Positions 1 through 12,723 of a DNA stretch of 64,000 nt are shown here, in pieces. This DNA is from Epiperipatus broadwayi (Eukaryota; Onychophora; Udeonychophora; Euonychophora; Peripatidae), in assembly GCA_028023455.1 (NCBI GenBank), contig JAQFVV010006340.1, positions 2,525,438 through 2,589,437 of the forward strand. Reading direction: 5' to 3'. The notes beneath the pieces are model-generated. The model had not been told where the DNA came from, did not search any database, and saw nothing but the letters and a program-made list of their open reading frames with translations. How positions within the stretch are numbered: position 1 is the first letter of the stretch; each line of letters opens with the position of its first letter. A program made the position numbers and the translations under genes.

Positions 1-47
1 AACATTGTCATGCAAAAAAACGTCGATGTCTACAGGAAGGGAAATCG
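1..47 (+). other. possible 3' end of an exon at the window edge
   Basis: Frame 1 is open for 15 codons plus two bases and reads NIVMQKNVDVYRKGN. It is followed directly by GTAAGT at 48-53, a perfect consensus 5' splice site. The composition is less AT-rich than the flank. It could be the last part of a host exon or chance. The left side is outside the window, so nothing more can be said. Confidence 0.22.
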
Positions 48-159
48 GTAAGTCATATACGTCATCGGTTGAATTATCTGTAAGTACCATTGAAGGTATG
101 CAGGGTATTACAGTATTGTTTAATGCTAATAAAGCTTTGCTCTTCATACAGTTTTTGTA

Positions 160-163
<4 letters not shown>

Positions 164-214
<51 letters not shown>
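164..214. repeat. (TA)n microsatellite
   Basis: About 25 uninterrupted TA units. It is one of many (TA)n tracts that sit beside repeat boundaries in this window. Confidence 0.95.
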
Positions 215-215
<1 letters not shown>

Positions 216-254
216 CAAGATTACAATAAAAATAATATTGAAACAATAATAAAT

Positions 255-348
255 TAATAATAATAATAATAATAATAGTAGTAGTAGTAGTAGTAGTAGT
301 CATAGTAGTAGTAGTAGTAGTAGTAGTAATAGTAGTAGTAGTAGTAGT
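255..348. repeat. (TAA)n/(TAG)n microsatellite at the LINE 5' junction
   Basis: Starts as TAA repeats and changes to TAG repeats with a few interruptions. It ends 20 bases before the LINE ORF1 ATG. The same TAG repeat follows the 3' end of the LINE, so the element is bracketed by one microsatellite type. Confidence 0.93.
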
Positions 349-368
349 GATTTTTGTGAGGTTGTAAA

Positions 369-2342
369 ATGGCCGATGCGTTCAATACAATTGGGAGTAC
401 TGCCGAGTATCAAAAACAAAATCAGTCATTCATTCAAGCTAACAATAGTTCAATTATAATAGAATCAAACAATCCAGATCAAAATACTAGTGATCAAAAT
501 ATTGAATCAGCATTTGAATCACATATTATGAAAAAAAAATTATCGGGAAAAAATACCGATAAAGCAGAAATATGCATCCGAAGGCCTGAGATTAACAACG
601 TTAATTTTCCACCCTTGGAAAGGAAAACCATATCTCCTACCCAGATATCAAATGAAAATTATTCCAATAGTGCAAATAAAGACACCGAGAAAACAAATAC
701 AGCACTATATGTACAATTGGAATGTTTTAAAAAATTAGACAAAATAAATACACCGTACCTGAGAGAGCCCGAAGCAAACCCTACAAATTCTCCACCATTG
801 GATAGGAGCACATCCCTAAGCTCTTATTCAGTAGATTCACCCCTACTTCAGCAAAATACTAGAAAAAAATCAAATGACCACCACAATAATCTAAATTCAC
901 ACGCAAATAATAACAATACGTATGCTAGAGCTGTAAAGGCCGATCTTCACGTGTTGATGGATTACATTCAGCCAGACACCAAGTCTTTTGCAGAGCTTAT
1001 GGGAATTGATAATGATACTGAAGATCAACAATATACACCAAGATCAACTTCATTATATTACGCAAGAATTATATGACCAATATACTAACAGTTTTAATAA
1101 AACGATTCCACTACTCCTATTAACGTCGTTCAAAAGTTTTCATAGTGATAAATCACTCATAATGGTGGTAACAAATGCAGACGCCAAATTATTTAAATTC
1201 CCAATAGCAGATATTTGTGTTTTGAATTTCACAACAAGACACAAAAAGATATTTTTAAAAAGCACATCAAATTTTAAAATAACAAAATTATTTGCTATAT
1301 CGATACAGAGCACGCTCTCATAACACAAGGCATAATTAGAAATTGTCATATTGGTTTCACGGAAGCAAATTTACATTCTCTATTGGAAAACTACGGAAAA
1401 ATAACAAATTTTAAATTTTTAATGGAGAAAAGAACACCAATTCCAATTAGAATGAATGCAGTGACATTTAATATACAATTAAATAAAAATGTGACTGCAT
1501 TAGATATACCAACAGTATTCCCCACAGGTAAATTACTGCTTGTTATTACCTTTAGAGGCACACCTCCTCAGTGTTTTTCCTGTAAACTGCACACACATGT
1601 GATAAGAGACACTCCTAAAAGAATATGTGACAATTGTGGCCTCAAATCAAGTGAAAGGCACCTATGTCCAGTTCTTTCAAATACAATGCCCTCAGTCAGT
1701 GATAAAACTATCAAGACAAGTGAAGAATTAATGTCCACCCCATTCTCTTTAAATAACACACAAACGCAATTGGCAAGTTTATTAAACCCAGATAATATAC
1801 CTATTGTATCTCCTCTAGACAACACACAGATGCAAATAACAAATAGCTTAAACACAGCTAATTCCACCCCAGATTCAAATGATGGACAAGAAATAGAAGT
1901 GGCCTCCTCTTATTACAGTGATGATGAGCCCAGCAACCACAGAATACAACAAACAACTAAGATTAAAAAAATAAACAAAAATAAACAACAAACTGAAATC
2001 AATAAACATTCACACCAAATTACCACTCAAATGGATACCACAGAAACAGCAGAATCTTCTGACAGCTTAACAGACTCTTGTAAACCAGTCAAGAAGAAAC
2101 ACAAATCTAATAAACAGAATATCAACTCAACAGCTTCACCACAGGAACCATATTGGACAAGACAATACTCCACAGGAAAATCAGAACAATTAGCACACCA
2201 GCTCGATTACACTGCAGGAGTGGATATCCACTGCAGGAAACTGAGAAAAAAGAAGCAATTAGCTGCCTCTAGTACTAAAAATTCAGCATTAGCTGCAGAT
2301 GCAAGTATTGACAGTCAAACCATTTTACCACAAGAGGTTTAA
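369..2342 (+). pseudogene. LINE ORF1 (gag-like, zinc knuckle), frameshifted
   Basis: The frame opens at ATG 369 (MADAFNTIG) and runs to 1076. It continues in another frame from about 988 to 1323 and again from 1383 to the TAA at 2340-2342. The N-terminal part is rich in Asn, Ser and Pro and polar, as is usual for disordered ORF1 N-termini. Around 1573-1675 there is a zinc-knuckle region: CFSCKLHTH followed by CDNCGLKSS and a further His and Cys. The first knuckle has Thr where its last Cys is expected, which fits decay. The C-terminal 200 residues are Lys/Gln/Ser-rich. The family role is RNA binding and RNP assembly. At least two frameshifts make it non-functional here. Confidence 0.82.
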
Positions 2343-2372
2343 ACACTAATCCACACACTCCACTTTAGCTAG

Positions 2373-5300
2373 AAAGTGAATCTAATTATCACTACAGTCA
2401 ATGTGAGGGGAATCAATTCCACAAAAAGAATGCATGCAATTACAGATTGGTTTACACATTTACCTTCTCATTTGCTTTTTTTCACTGAGACTAAATATTC
2501 CATTAACTCCAGCTTTAAGCCAGACCATTACTTAAACAAATTTGGCTATAACAAGATCTCAATTTCCAACTACTCAGCAGCAGGCATTGGTGTTTTGATT
2601 CACCACACCTCTCCAATCCAATCCTTTAAAATATTATATTATGACCAGCATATGATAATATTGTCACTTCATAATAAAGATTTTAAACTGAACATTATAT
2701 CACTGTACTTATATAATAAATCTTCACTAATTCATCAACTGATCAACACCATTAACCTACACCTATCTACAAACACACACCCTACAATAATGCTAGGTGA
2801 TGTCAACATGACATATGAAGATTTCATAAGAAAATATTTGCAATATATTAACAAGAAACTTAAGAGTGCGGATAGTTTCTTTCCTTCAAATGCAATTTCA
2901 TTTTACAATAGACAGCATTCAACATTAATAGATTTACTCTTTTATTCACCTGAACTCCACTTTCAAATAAAACCTTCACTTCATCCAGTCTTTTTCTCAG
3001 ACCATAATGCTCTAAAAGTTGAAATCAGCCTACCTACATATACCCAGCCAACCCTGTTATTATCCAACACTACTCGTCTTCTACTTAAAGCCAATGTGCC
3101 AGAAGCTGTATTGTCGAAAATTTATATACACTTGAACAGATTAAACATTTTATCTCTAGCCCCAGCAGAAGTCTGGTTTACTTATATCAACATCCTCACC
3201 ACTACAATCAAACGTTACACAATGAGAAATCCACCACCCACCAAAACATTAAATAAACTAGAATTGAAAAGGGACAAATTAAATTCCACAACAGCCAATT
3301 CAGTCAATAAACACTGTTCTTCAGATTAATCAGGAATATAAAGACACACAACTCATACTGGCAAACTATATATCAATTAAAAAAGCTAAACTATATTTTA
3401 GAGACACCCACAACTGGACGACAGGCTACATTCGTTGGGCTCTGGGATATAGTAGTGAAAGCCCAACCCCATCATCCATTCTCATAGCAGATCAGATAAT
3501 CACAGGTGAGAATATGATTTTCCCTATATTAGATCACTTTAAAACACGATTTCAACAAAGACCTAAACCCAATCTGGGTCAATTTTATTTTGGGATATCA
3601 AATAAATTGCATAGTATCACCAAAAAAGACATTGAAGTAAAAATAAGCAGCATGCCAAATCATGCACACCCAGGACTTCATGCCATCCCGAAATTTCTAT
3701 TTCACCATCTTAACTATTACACTTTCCTATAATATATAATATGTTGACTTTTTTGTCTCAACAGATACACAATAACCACCTACTACACCCAGTTTCAATA
3801 GTTCCATTTTTAAAAAAGACTATACAGCCATCCCCACTTCACAATTTAAGGCTAATTTCAATGTCACCACTCATAATAAAAATCATTGAGTCCATTATTA
3901 AGGACAAAATTCAGCCTTTAATACTCCGCATCTGTATAAATTCCAATTTTCCAAAAAAGGCAACTCCATACCAGAAGCACTAATGCTATTTAGAATCATA
4001 CAGGAAGATATTAAAACCAAAAGAAAGGCAGCACCAGTGACAGTTCATTTAGACATAGAAGCAGCATTTGACTCTGTGCCAGTTGATAGCCTTCTTTGTT
4101 TAATAGGCAAATACAACATTCCAACACCAATAATGTATATACTCTTTAACTTATTAATAAATAGAAGCCTACAAATAACCCTCAATGGAAAAACATTACC
4201 TTCTTTCATTCCACATAATTCTATACCACAATGCTCTCCACTCAGCTCGCTTCTATTCATCACTTTTATTAATCCACTTCTTGCAGAAATAGAAGCAAAG
4301 CTCCTGGTGTGTACTCCCATACACTTAGACAAACAATTAAGCATCTCACCTACATGGATGATGTCATAGTCCTCCTCCCCTCAAAACAAATGTTACCAGA
4401 TTTACATAAAATATTAGAAAAATATTCAACACAATACCAATTGAAGTTTAATCAGGAAAAAATGGCTGTGTGGTCCCTACTCACAGGCTCACCAATTAAG
4501 ACAATAAACTCTCATGCCCCCACCCTTTTCTTGGAATACCTTTTTACCTTTCCACAAATCAAGCCAGAATTTTAATACAAAATAACTATATTCAATCAAT
4601 AAATTAATCAATTCTTTAACTAAAGCATATTTATCAATTCATAGTAAAATTTCTTTGATCAATATGTTAATTTTTCCTAAAATTAATTATTATGCCCCAA
4701 TTATTAAATTCACCAAGTCATTATTCACAAGATCAATTCATTGTGAACACAGTTAATGTGGAACAAAAAAACTGTATCCATTAGTATCAACAAGTTACAA
4801 AAAGATTCCAAAGATAATGGCCTATCACGACACAGCATTACTACTTTTTTTTTCAAAAGGCATATAACACTATTCAAAAAATTATCAGCAACTTTGAGTT
4901 TGGTGAAGTTTTCATTCCAATAGTTCCAACAGATACACCCCCACCCACTAATAACAAATTCATACATAACCTTTTAGTTTTAATAAATATGTACAATAAG
5001 CAGAATGATCAAACAGCAAATAAATTAAAATACTGGGATGCATATCAAATTATAAATGCGAACTCTACCACTCATTGCCGTAGTAGTAGTCTTTCAATAT
5101 CAAATAAGACACATACAAAAATTCAAATATTGGCACCTAGAACCAAAATATCTTGACTTCTTAGTAAAGATTAATCTTGATGCCTTACCTATTAATTATT
5201 TTCTGACAACAAGAATGAAAAATTCCAACCTCAATCCAATATGTGTGCTTTGTCATAGGGATGAGGAGACCATTAACCATATTATCACTCGCTGTCGTCC

Positions 5301-5577
5301 TCTTAACATTTATAGAGAACTAATTGCAACACTCACTGGGAGTAATGATGCCATACTATTGTTATTAATTAATGCAATACAGACAGGTAATTTTACTTCA
5401 ATCAGAATACACACGTACCTTTTTTTCACTCTCTGGTTTGTGCGCTGGCATTTTGTATTCAACCCCACTTCTCACAAATACAGAACAATTTACCTTAATA
5501 AACTACAAGCAATAAAGAAGAGGAACCAAATACTTGCCCCATTTGGACTATTCACAGACACTTGGCAATTAATTTAG
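2373..5577 (+). pseudogene. LINE ORF2: APE endonuclease, reverse transcriptase, CCHC, broken
   Basis: The endonuclease lies in an open segment to 3329: NVRGI near its N-terminus, FTETK (catalytic Glu), GIGVLI, LGDVNM, HSTLIDLLF and SDHNAL, the ordered motifs of APE-type nucleases. The reverse transcriptase follows in pieces: HLDIEAAFDSV (motif A) near 4048, SIPQCSPLSSLLF (motif B; the usual PQG has become PQC) near 4220, and YMDDVIVL (catalytic YMDD) near 4350 after a frameshift. From 5056 to 5577 the last segment carries C-x2-C-x8-H-x4-C (ICVLC to TRC), the C-terminal zinc motif. No ATG begins the endonuclease frame after the TAG at 2370. Segments 3330-3513 and 4576-5055 are decayed. It would nick DNA and prime cDNA synthesis at the target; it cannot do so here. 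Confidence 0.9.
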
Positions 5578-5782
5578 GTGCCAACAACCTAATCACAATC
5601 CCACAATTACATATGGAAAAAACATTACCTGAAGAAGAACTTTATTTTTTTTATTGTCATAAAACCTGCCCATTAACTGACCTTTTCCCACTTCAATAAT
5701 GGTTATTTCACTGTAAAATGCAATGTAACTAATCAAATAATGTAAGTTGACTATTTTTTTACTATGTATAACATTTTTATTT

Positions 5783-5788
5783 AATAAA
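5783..5788 (+). terminator. LINE poly(A) signal AATAAA
   Basis: AATAAA sits about 15 bases before the switch to TAG repeats. This is consistent with the 3' end of the LINE transcript. Confidence 0.6.
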
Positions 5789-5800
5789 GCTGTTTTAAAA

Positions 5801-6479
<679 letters not shown>

Positions 6480-6985
6480 TTTATTACTAGTAATAACATT
6501 CAGCATGATAGTAATAGTAATAATGAGAATACAATTATATATATATATCATTATTATATATTAGTTTATCCATTAATTTGATATTAACATATATTTACAA
6601 TTTACAAATATTCAATTGGCTATTCTATCTCTAAATAATAAGTCATTATAAACAATATATAAATATTTAAACAACTCAAATTGCAGAAAATATATAAATA
6701 TGATCTAGTTGATATGTCCGACTCAGGCTAAGAACTGAACCATAAGAAAATATTCATTGAATATTGCACCACTAACACACAGTATGAATAAAAATACATT
6801 ACAAAACAGTCTTTAATTATTTTATGAAGCGATAAGTGTAGATTTGCTGGTATGTATTTTACATTTATGAACTGCCTACTTTTGAGCAGAATCCTTTTTT
6901 ACATAATTATTAGTATCAGTGAGGTTTGAAAATTTGAAAAATGACTGTCTATCACTCTTAATTCAAAATAAATTATACGGAATGA
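6480..6985. other. AT-rich sequence, nothing recognised
   Basis: No ORF, no clear repeat boundary and no RNA gene seen. It separates the (TAG)n tract from the truncated LTR element copy. Confidence 0.5.
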
Positions 6986-7565
6986 TGACCACTGGGACAG
7001 CACAAAATTTTGTGATACAGGGATCTTAAATGACATGGATGCAAAGTTTGCTGGCTTATACCAGATTACATATATGTGAAATGAAGCTTCATTTACCGGT
7101 TTTTCCTACTGGACATTAGAAAAGATCACTGCAAATGGCTGTATCACTGTACTGTCCAATTTGACTAACACTTTGGAAATGATGCATGGAATATGGGGAC
7201 TCTCCCCACAAGAAAGTGATTTGTGGCTTACACTGGTGGTTTCCAGTGCACATTTTTAAATAGAATGGGGACGCTCTGATAAGAAGTGATTCCTGACAGT
7301 CCATTATGGGTACTAATTTCATCCAGCCAACAGCTTTAACTTTTTCTAAATTCAATCCTATGCTTGGTACTCTCCATTCAATTAATTACAATCTCTTATG
7401 CACTCCTAACTTACACTTAGATTTACATATCATTTACATTATTTATTTATATTAACTCCTATAAATATTATCTTAAACCATTTATTTAACTTTTATTAAC
7501 CTGCATGTATTTTGGAAAAAAACTATTTTATTTATTATGCTACTTTATTATTTAACCACTAAGCA

Positions 7566-7640
7566 TCACATGATCACCATTGATTACTCTGTTTAGCACA
7601 GGGTGGCACTACTGTATGGAGAGAGTTTTGCCTTGTTTAT
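7566..7640 (+). repeat. fragment of the 9.2-10.2 kb repeat family
   Basis: Shares GTGGCACTACTGTATGGAG and its surroundings with units at 9238-10212. It is absent at the same place in the related copy near 19400, so it inserted after the two copies separated. Confidence 0.7.
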
Positions 7641-8381
7641 ATACTTTATTATTTTCTACAGATATTTTATATTTATTTATTTATCTTGATTACTTTAAAC
7701 CATTTATTTAACTTTCTTTTATTAGCTTGCATGTATTCAAAAAATACTATTTTATTTTATTACGATTCATTCTTTATTATTTTTCTACAGATATTTTTAT
7801 ATACTTATTTATTTAGCTTGATTACTTTCAACCATTTGTTTGACCTATTTATTTATGAACTTTTTTTCTTAATATGTGTGTGCAAATAAATCTTTTATTC
7901 TGGAAAACCTCCATGATTATTATTTTATGAAAACAACAAATTCTTTTCTTTTCTTTTTTTTTTAAATTTATTATTTTAGCTTTAAATAGTGAAATTTTCA
8001 GATTCAGATTTATCACCTATGTCAGTTTTTTTTTTTAATATTTATTATCCATTTCTGGTCCTTTGTTTTTTTCCATTTATTTTAACATTCCATCCCATTA
8101 CTAACTTCTAAACTCAGTCAGCCTTTTTTTCTTTCTTTCTACTAACTCTATAATATATATTAACTTTCCACTTTCATCTATCTCTCACATATAATTTGTT
8201 ACCTTGTCTTTTTCCCGTTCCATTCTATATTCAACTTTGTAAATCAGAAAACCTTGATACTTATCAAAACTCTGTAGTTCTTTGAACTGTGAATATTTTT
8301 ACCTGCTCTTTCTTTTTGTTTTAAATCTACGTTTAAAACAGACACTTACTTTAACCTTTTTATTTCCTTGTGAAATCTCAT

Positions 8382-8742
8382 TTACATTATCTTCTCATAC
8401 CTATCTTTTATCTCCCAATCTACATTTTCTAATTCAACTTTCCCTCCACATTCATCTCTTACTATCTCGACTTCCTTTTCTGTTTTCTGACTTTCTTTAG
8501 TTAAATCTAACCCTATTACTTCTATAGTTATCCGGTTCTGCTCCACATTCTCCATTACTTCAGCCCTTATTGCCTTCATTTCTGTAATCATTTCTACTTT
8601 GTCCTGATTAATTTCTTTTTTCCTTTCTGCTTTGAATTCTTGCTGACTTTGCTTGAATTCTTTGATGCATTTTTTTCATCATATTTACCATTATTTTCAT
8701 CAACATCTGTGTCTCAAACACTTTTTTTATTTCCGCCATTTT
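8382..8742 (-). pseudogene. gag-like coiled-coil protein remnant
   Basis: On the minus strand an ATG at 8742 opens MAEIKKVFETQM; a frameshift follows, then an open stretch 8591-8382 containing MITEMKAIRAEVMENVEQN and LDLTKESQKTEKEVEIV. The sequence is strongly heptad-like, rich in Glu, Lys, Met and Gln. The same protein lies in the plus-strand copy at 18294-18631, which supports past coding. Its place directly after the LTR and primer-binding area fits a gag-like product, but no zinc knuckle or protease was found, so this is inference. Confidence 0.5.
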
Positions 8743-9334
8743 TAAATCAAAATTTCTATTTCAATAAATCTAATACTAGCTGTTTATTTATTTCCTTAAA
8801 TGGAACATACAACTAACTCAACCCCTTTGTCCTTTTCCTCTCAACCCGATCCTCAATGCCTTAACTCTGCCCAAAATATCCAACTGTTTTTAATTTCTCT
8901 CTTTTCATTTAAAAGAAAAAAGAGTTTCAGTCAATTATTTAGTTAAATTATACTACTTTACAATTCTTAACTTCAGTTACACATTTAGTGTTTCTCTGAA
9001 TATTTTCAAACAAGAAAAAAAATATTTAATTAATTGTCATTTATGATGTTTCTGCACCCATATGGTAAAACCTTTATACAAAAACTATGATTCAAAACAC
9101 TTTTTTGTTTTGGTGTAAATTCCAGGCATCAGTTAGCTACAAGAACTAATGTGCTTTGAATGGTGGCAAACTAATTCAGCAAGTAAGAAATCCCAACTAG
9201 CTCAATCAAAAGAATAGTATAATATAGGCAAAACTCTCTTCATATAGTAGTGCCACTCTAAGCAAGACAGAGCAATCAATGGATGGCAGAAGGCTTGTGC
9301 ATAAAATCCCTATATAGTGCCTACTCATCCAATA

Positions 9335-9376
9335 TCCCCAAACTAGTTTCTGGCTTATGGCCTTCATCAGTTAGGA
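9335..9376 (-). ncRNA. hammerhead ribozyme-like motif, family B copy 1
   Basis: Read on the minus strand: CTGATGA (9370-9364), then a short hairpin GGC-CATAA-GCC, then GAAAC (9350-9346), then a two-base-pair stem III (AC/GT with TA loop), U and U at the cleavage position, then TGGGGA pairing with the six bases before the core apart from one mismatch. The order and conserved core bases are those of a type I hammerhead. Stem II is flanked by an A-A mismatch where a G-C pair is usual, so activity is uncertain. Confidence 0.5.
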
Positions 9377-10016
9377 GCCTTGGGTCTGAGAGCACTTCAT
9401 CTAGATCTTAGGGTGTAATGCAACCCTCCAGCAACCATCTTTTAACTCTACATAACTACTAAACTATGAGAATAAAATTTGATAACACACAGATATTTTC
9501 AATCTAAGCTCAATAGCTCAAATAGTCATATGGGTCTGAACTCAATTCAGCACCCATACATTTTGGTGTCTTTGGCTCTTTTACAACTAGTTTGGAGATA
9601 TTGGATGAGTAGGCACTAGATAGAGATTTTATGCACAAGCCTTCTGGCATCCATTGATTACTCTGTCTTGTTTAGGGTGGCACTACTGTATGGAGAGAGT
9701 TTTGCCTATTTTAACAACAGTTCTAAGCAAGCATGGAAGATAGTGATCATGTGATATTTTACGGTTTTAATACCAATCCTGCCTTATAGGAAGGTGGTGG
9801 CTAAGGTTGTAAAATAACCAAAGACACCAAAATGTATGGGTGCTGAACTGAGTTCAGACCATACGACTATTTGAGATATTGATCTTAGATTGAAAATATC
9901 TGTGTGTGTTTTCAATTTTATTCTCATAGTTTTGTAGTTATATAGAGTTAAAAGGTGGCTGCTAGAGGGTTGCATTAGATCCTAAGATCTAGGTGCAGTG
10001 ATCTCAGATCCAAGGC

Positions 10017-10059
10017 TCCTCACTGATGAAATCCATAAGCCATAAAACTAGTTTGGGGA
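10017..10059 (+). ncRNA. hammerhead ribozyme-like motif, family B copy 2 (core mutated)
   Basis: Stem I is complete (TCCTCA with TGGGGA), the CTGATGA core is intact at 10023-10029 and stem III is AC-TA-GT. The GAAA core, however, has become AAAA and stem II is degraded. Copy 1 at 9335 has the intact GAAA but an imperfect stem I, so the two copies together suggest a functional ancestor. This copy should be inactive. Confidence 0.42.
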
Positions 10060-10605
10060 TATTGGATGAGTAGGCACTAGATAGGGATTTTATGCACAAG
10101 CCTTCTGGCATCCATTGGTTACTCTGTCTTGCTTAGAGTGGCACTACTGTATGGAGAGAGTTTTGCCTATTTTAACAACAGTTATGAACAAGCATGGAAG
10201 ATAGTGATCATGTGATGTTTTAAGGTTTAATAATATAATATACGGTTGCTTTATTTAGTGGTAAAGGAATTAACCAACAAAATATTAAGTTTTAAAGATA
10301 ATTTGTTATTTTAACTGAATAATTATTATTGTAAATTTTAAACTACTTTTATAAAATCTTAATTAAATTAAACAATGATTTGTAATAAACTCACACACCT
10401 ACAATAGCAATATAATTCAGCATTAAAATATTTTACAAGCATTCAAAACACACACATCAACAGTTGATATTATGTGGTTATAGAGTTCATTTATTAACTG
10501 ACACTGGGAGGCTTCAAGATTAGAAATAGCTACATTAATATCAGAAATGGAATAAGAAAAGTTATTCATTACCTATAGGATTTTGGAAGTTTGCTCCAAG
10601 TAGAT

Positions 10606-11937
10606 AGTGAAAATTATTAATAAATGTGCATGCATGTGTGTATGCTTGTAATATGGAATTTTCATTATAGAAACAATCCCAAAAATTTATATATCATGCA
10701 ATATATCGTTGGAAAAGGGATTGAGGGAACAATTGTTTCATATTAGTTTTGAATAGGTTAATAATTATATTCATTCATAAATTTTGAATCAAAATTTGGT
10801 CTATTTTTTTATAGAAAAAAAATGTTCTCTCAAAATTTTCTGACATATTTTTTTTTACTTAAAGCCGGAAAATCTCAAGCACACCATGTGATTAGGTCAC
10901 TTTTGCAATAATTATTGTCAAAATTGTGTTTGATGAGCTAATTAGCACTTAATATCAAGGGTCAAAGATTAAGTAGGAGCACCAGAAGATGATGAATAAT
11001 CAGAGTTTCTAAAAAAGATGATATATTAGGATAGAGCCTTCTCTAAATTGTTCATGTAATGATTACACATACATTTTCTGCTTTATTTTTTTTATTTGAT
11101 AAAGTTATACTCTGATGATTGCTATCTTCTGACCTATGAATTATTTAAGAGTATAATGCAATTATAAAATGTTTCCTTAAACATCTGAACTAGGCACACT
11201 GGATAACTTGATGTCAATTATAGTCAAAATTGCCAACACAACAAAATTTAGTAAATCGTGCCTAATGCTATGCATCTAGCCTGGATATTCCAATCTTCCC
11301 AGTACAAGATATTTCAGGTACAAACTTTTATTGATATTTATTCTGTTATAAATGTTTTACGAATGATACTTAGATGGATGGCTTTAATAAAATGTAGGAA
11401 AAGACTGAAAGGAAAACCATTGCTGTAATTGTGCATCTGTATTATATTTATTGAAAAGACATAATAAAAATGTGAGCAGTAATTTGTCTTATTTAATTGT
11501 TATCATCATTGAAAACTTTTGTGTTCCTGTGTGAGAGAATTTTTTATAGACAAATTTAAAATATCTGTCATAATAACTAAGATCAAAATGAGAAAGGAAG
11601 TATGGAATATATGATTGATGAATGATTTTATAAATATACCCTAGTCAGTATCGATTATGAGTTGTGTATCTGACTTGAATGATAGAAATTTGACAAGGAA
11701 AAGAAGAATCCAGGGAATGACTAAACTCATGGAGCATGAGAAACTAAACTCTACTAACAGTTAATTATAAAATACTGTTAATTTATAAATTTCCATAATG
11801 GCTTAATAAATGAGCAAGGATCATGATAATTAATGTAGCTACTTTCTAAAATGTGCTTTTTAAAATTCTTTTGTTACAAATAACAGAATAAATCTGAAAA
11901 TCTCTATGTCATGGCCATTTAGCTTTTCAATTAGGAT
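10606..11937. other. AT-rich intergenic sequence
   Basis: No ORF of note, no RNA gene and no clear repeat boundary seen. A short alternating purine-pyrimidine stretch (GTGCATGCATGTGTG) lies near 10625. Confidence 0.5.
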
Positions 11938-12723
11938 AATAATAATTGAAAGTTTGCTAATCTTTCACATGCGCTAAGACAGCCAATCAGATTTTAAACA
12001 GCTGTCTTAAGAATGATCAGGCTTCGACACATGACAGAGATTTTGACAAGAAAAGAATGATACACCTTTTCTCAACTTAACTTTTTTAAATATATAAGTC
12101 AGTCTTGAGCATCATGGCCTGAAAGCTTAAATATATAAACATATACACTTATCATTCATTGTGTTATTAATTTAAGATATTATGGAGTGAAATCTTTGAT
12201 TTACTAAACTGCAATTTTCTAGATGTTAATATAATTTATCAGCAAAGTATGTAAATAATATTTCTCTAAATTGCATGTTGTTAAATTGGAAATAATAATT
12301 GAAAGTTTGTTAATCTTTCACATGTGCTAAGACAGCCAATCAGATTTTAAACAGCTGTCTTAAGAATGATAATTTAACAACATGCAATTTAGACAAATAT
12401 ATTATTTACATACATTGCTGATAAATTATATTAACATCTAGAAAATTGCGGTTTAGTAAATCTAAGATTTCGCTCTGTAACATCTTAAATTAATAACACA
12501 ATGAATGATAAGTATATATGTTTATATATTCAAGCTTTCAGGCCAAGATGCTAAAGACTGGCTTATATATTTAAAAAAGTTAAGTTGAGAAAAGGTGTAT
12601 TATCATTTTCTTGTCAAAATCTCTGCCGTGTGTCAAAGCCTGATCATTCTTAAGACAGCTGTTTAAAATCTGATTGGCTGTCTTAGCGTATGTGAAAGAT
12701 TAGCAAACTTTCAATTATTATTT
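11938..12723. repeat. about 790-bp palindromic (fold-back) repeat
   Basis: An 80-bp unit (AAGACAGCCAATCAG core) occurs at 11938-12018 (+), 12290-12370 (+) and 12633-12723 (-). The sequence between the first two reappears inverted between the second and third, centred near 12330. The unit also holds its own inverted repeat (TAAGACAGC with GCTGTCTTA). There is no ORF. This is the structure of a fold-back or MITE-type element with a nested copy of its own end. Confidence 0.82.

Larger units (their letters stand above)
349..5800 (+). mobile_element. non-LTR retrotransposon (LINE), near full length, decayed
   Basis: The order is short 5' UTR, ORF1 with a zinc knuckle, APE-type endonuclease, reverse transcriptase, C-terminal CCHC zinc motif, then a 3' UTR with AATAAA at 5783-5788 that runs straight into (TAG)n. 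Both ORFs are split by frameshifts, so the copy is dead, yet all domains remain in order and the length (about 5.45 kb) is close to complete. ORF1 with a CCHC motif plus a CCHC after the RT resembles the I/R1/jockey/Tx1 groups; the exact clade cannot be set by eye. Flanking TAG repeats on both sides suggest insertion into a TAG microsatellite. Confidence 0.9.
9238..10212. repeat. composite inverted repeat of a roughly 450-bp family
   Basis: One unit lies on the minus strand (about 9238-9590); a partial unit (9590-9750) and a fuller unit (about 9795-10212) lie on the plus strand. The units share a GTGGCACTACTGTATGGAG end, a GGATATTGGATGAGTAGGC block and a hammerhead-like core. They lie head to head inside the truncated LTR element, so they inserted later. 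No ORF is seen. Confidence 0.8.
6986..10605 (-). mobile_element. truncated minus-strand copy of the 15967-28692 LTR element
   Basis: Read on the minus strand from 10605 to 6986, this matches the plus-strand element from about 17040 (mid LTR) through its internal region to about 19980. Shared landmarks are the conserved short LTR frame (ATG at 10569), the post-LTR GGGTGCAGAA block, the coiled-coil gag-like frame, and the end near the GATCCCTGTATCAC block. The copy lacks the first half of the LTR and its end. It carries two later insertions: the composite inverted repeat 9238-10212 and a short related fragment at 7566-7640. Confidence 0.8.

Noticed and set aside
5-229. 74-codon frame ending in Tyr-Ile repeats
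   Set aside because: Half of it is the (TA)n tract; only the possible exon edge at 1-47 merits mention.
7116-7355. 79-codon minus-strand frame and the similar frame at 19697-19924
   Set aside because: In one copy the frame is in element sense and in the other in antisense, so it is not a conserved protein.
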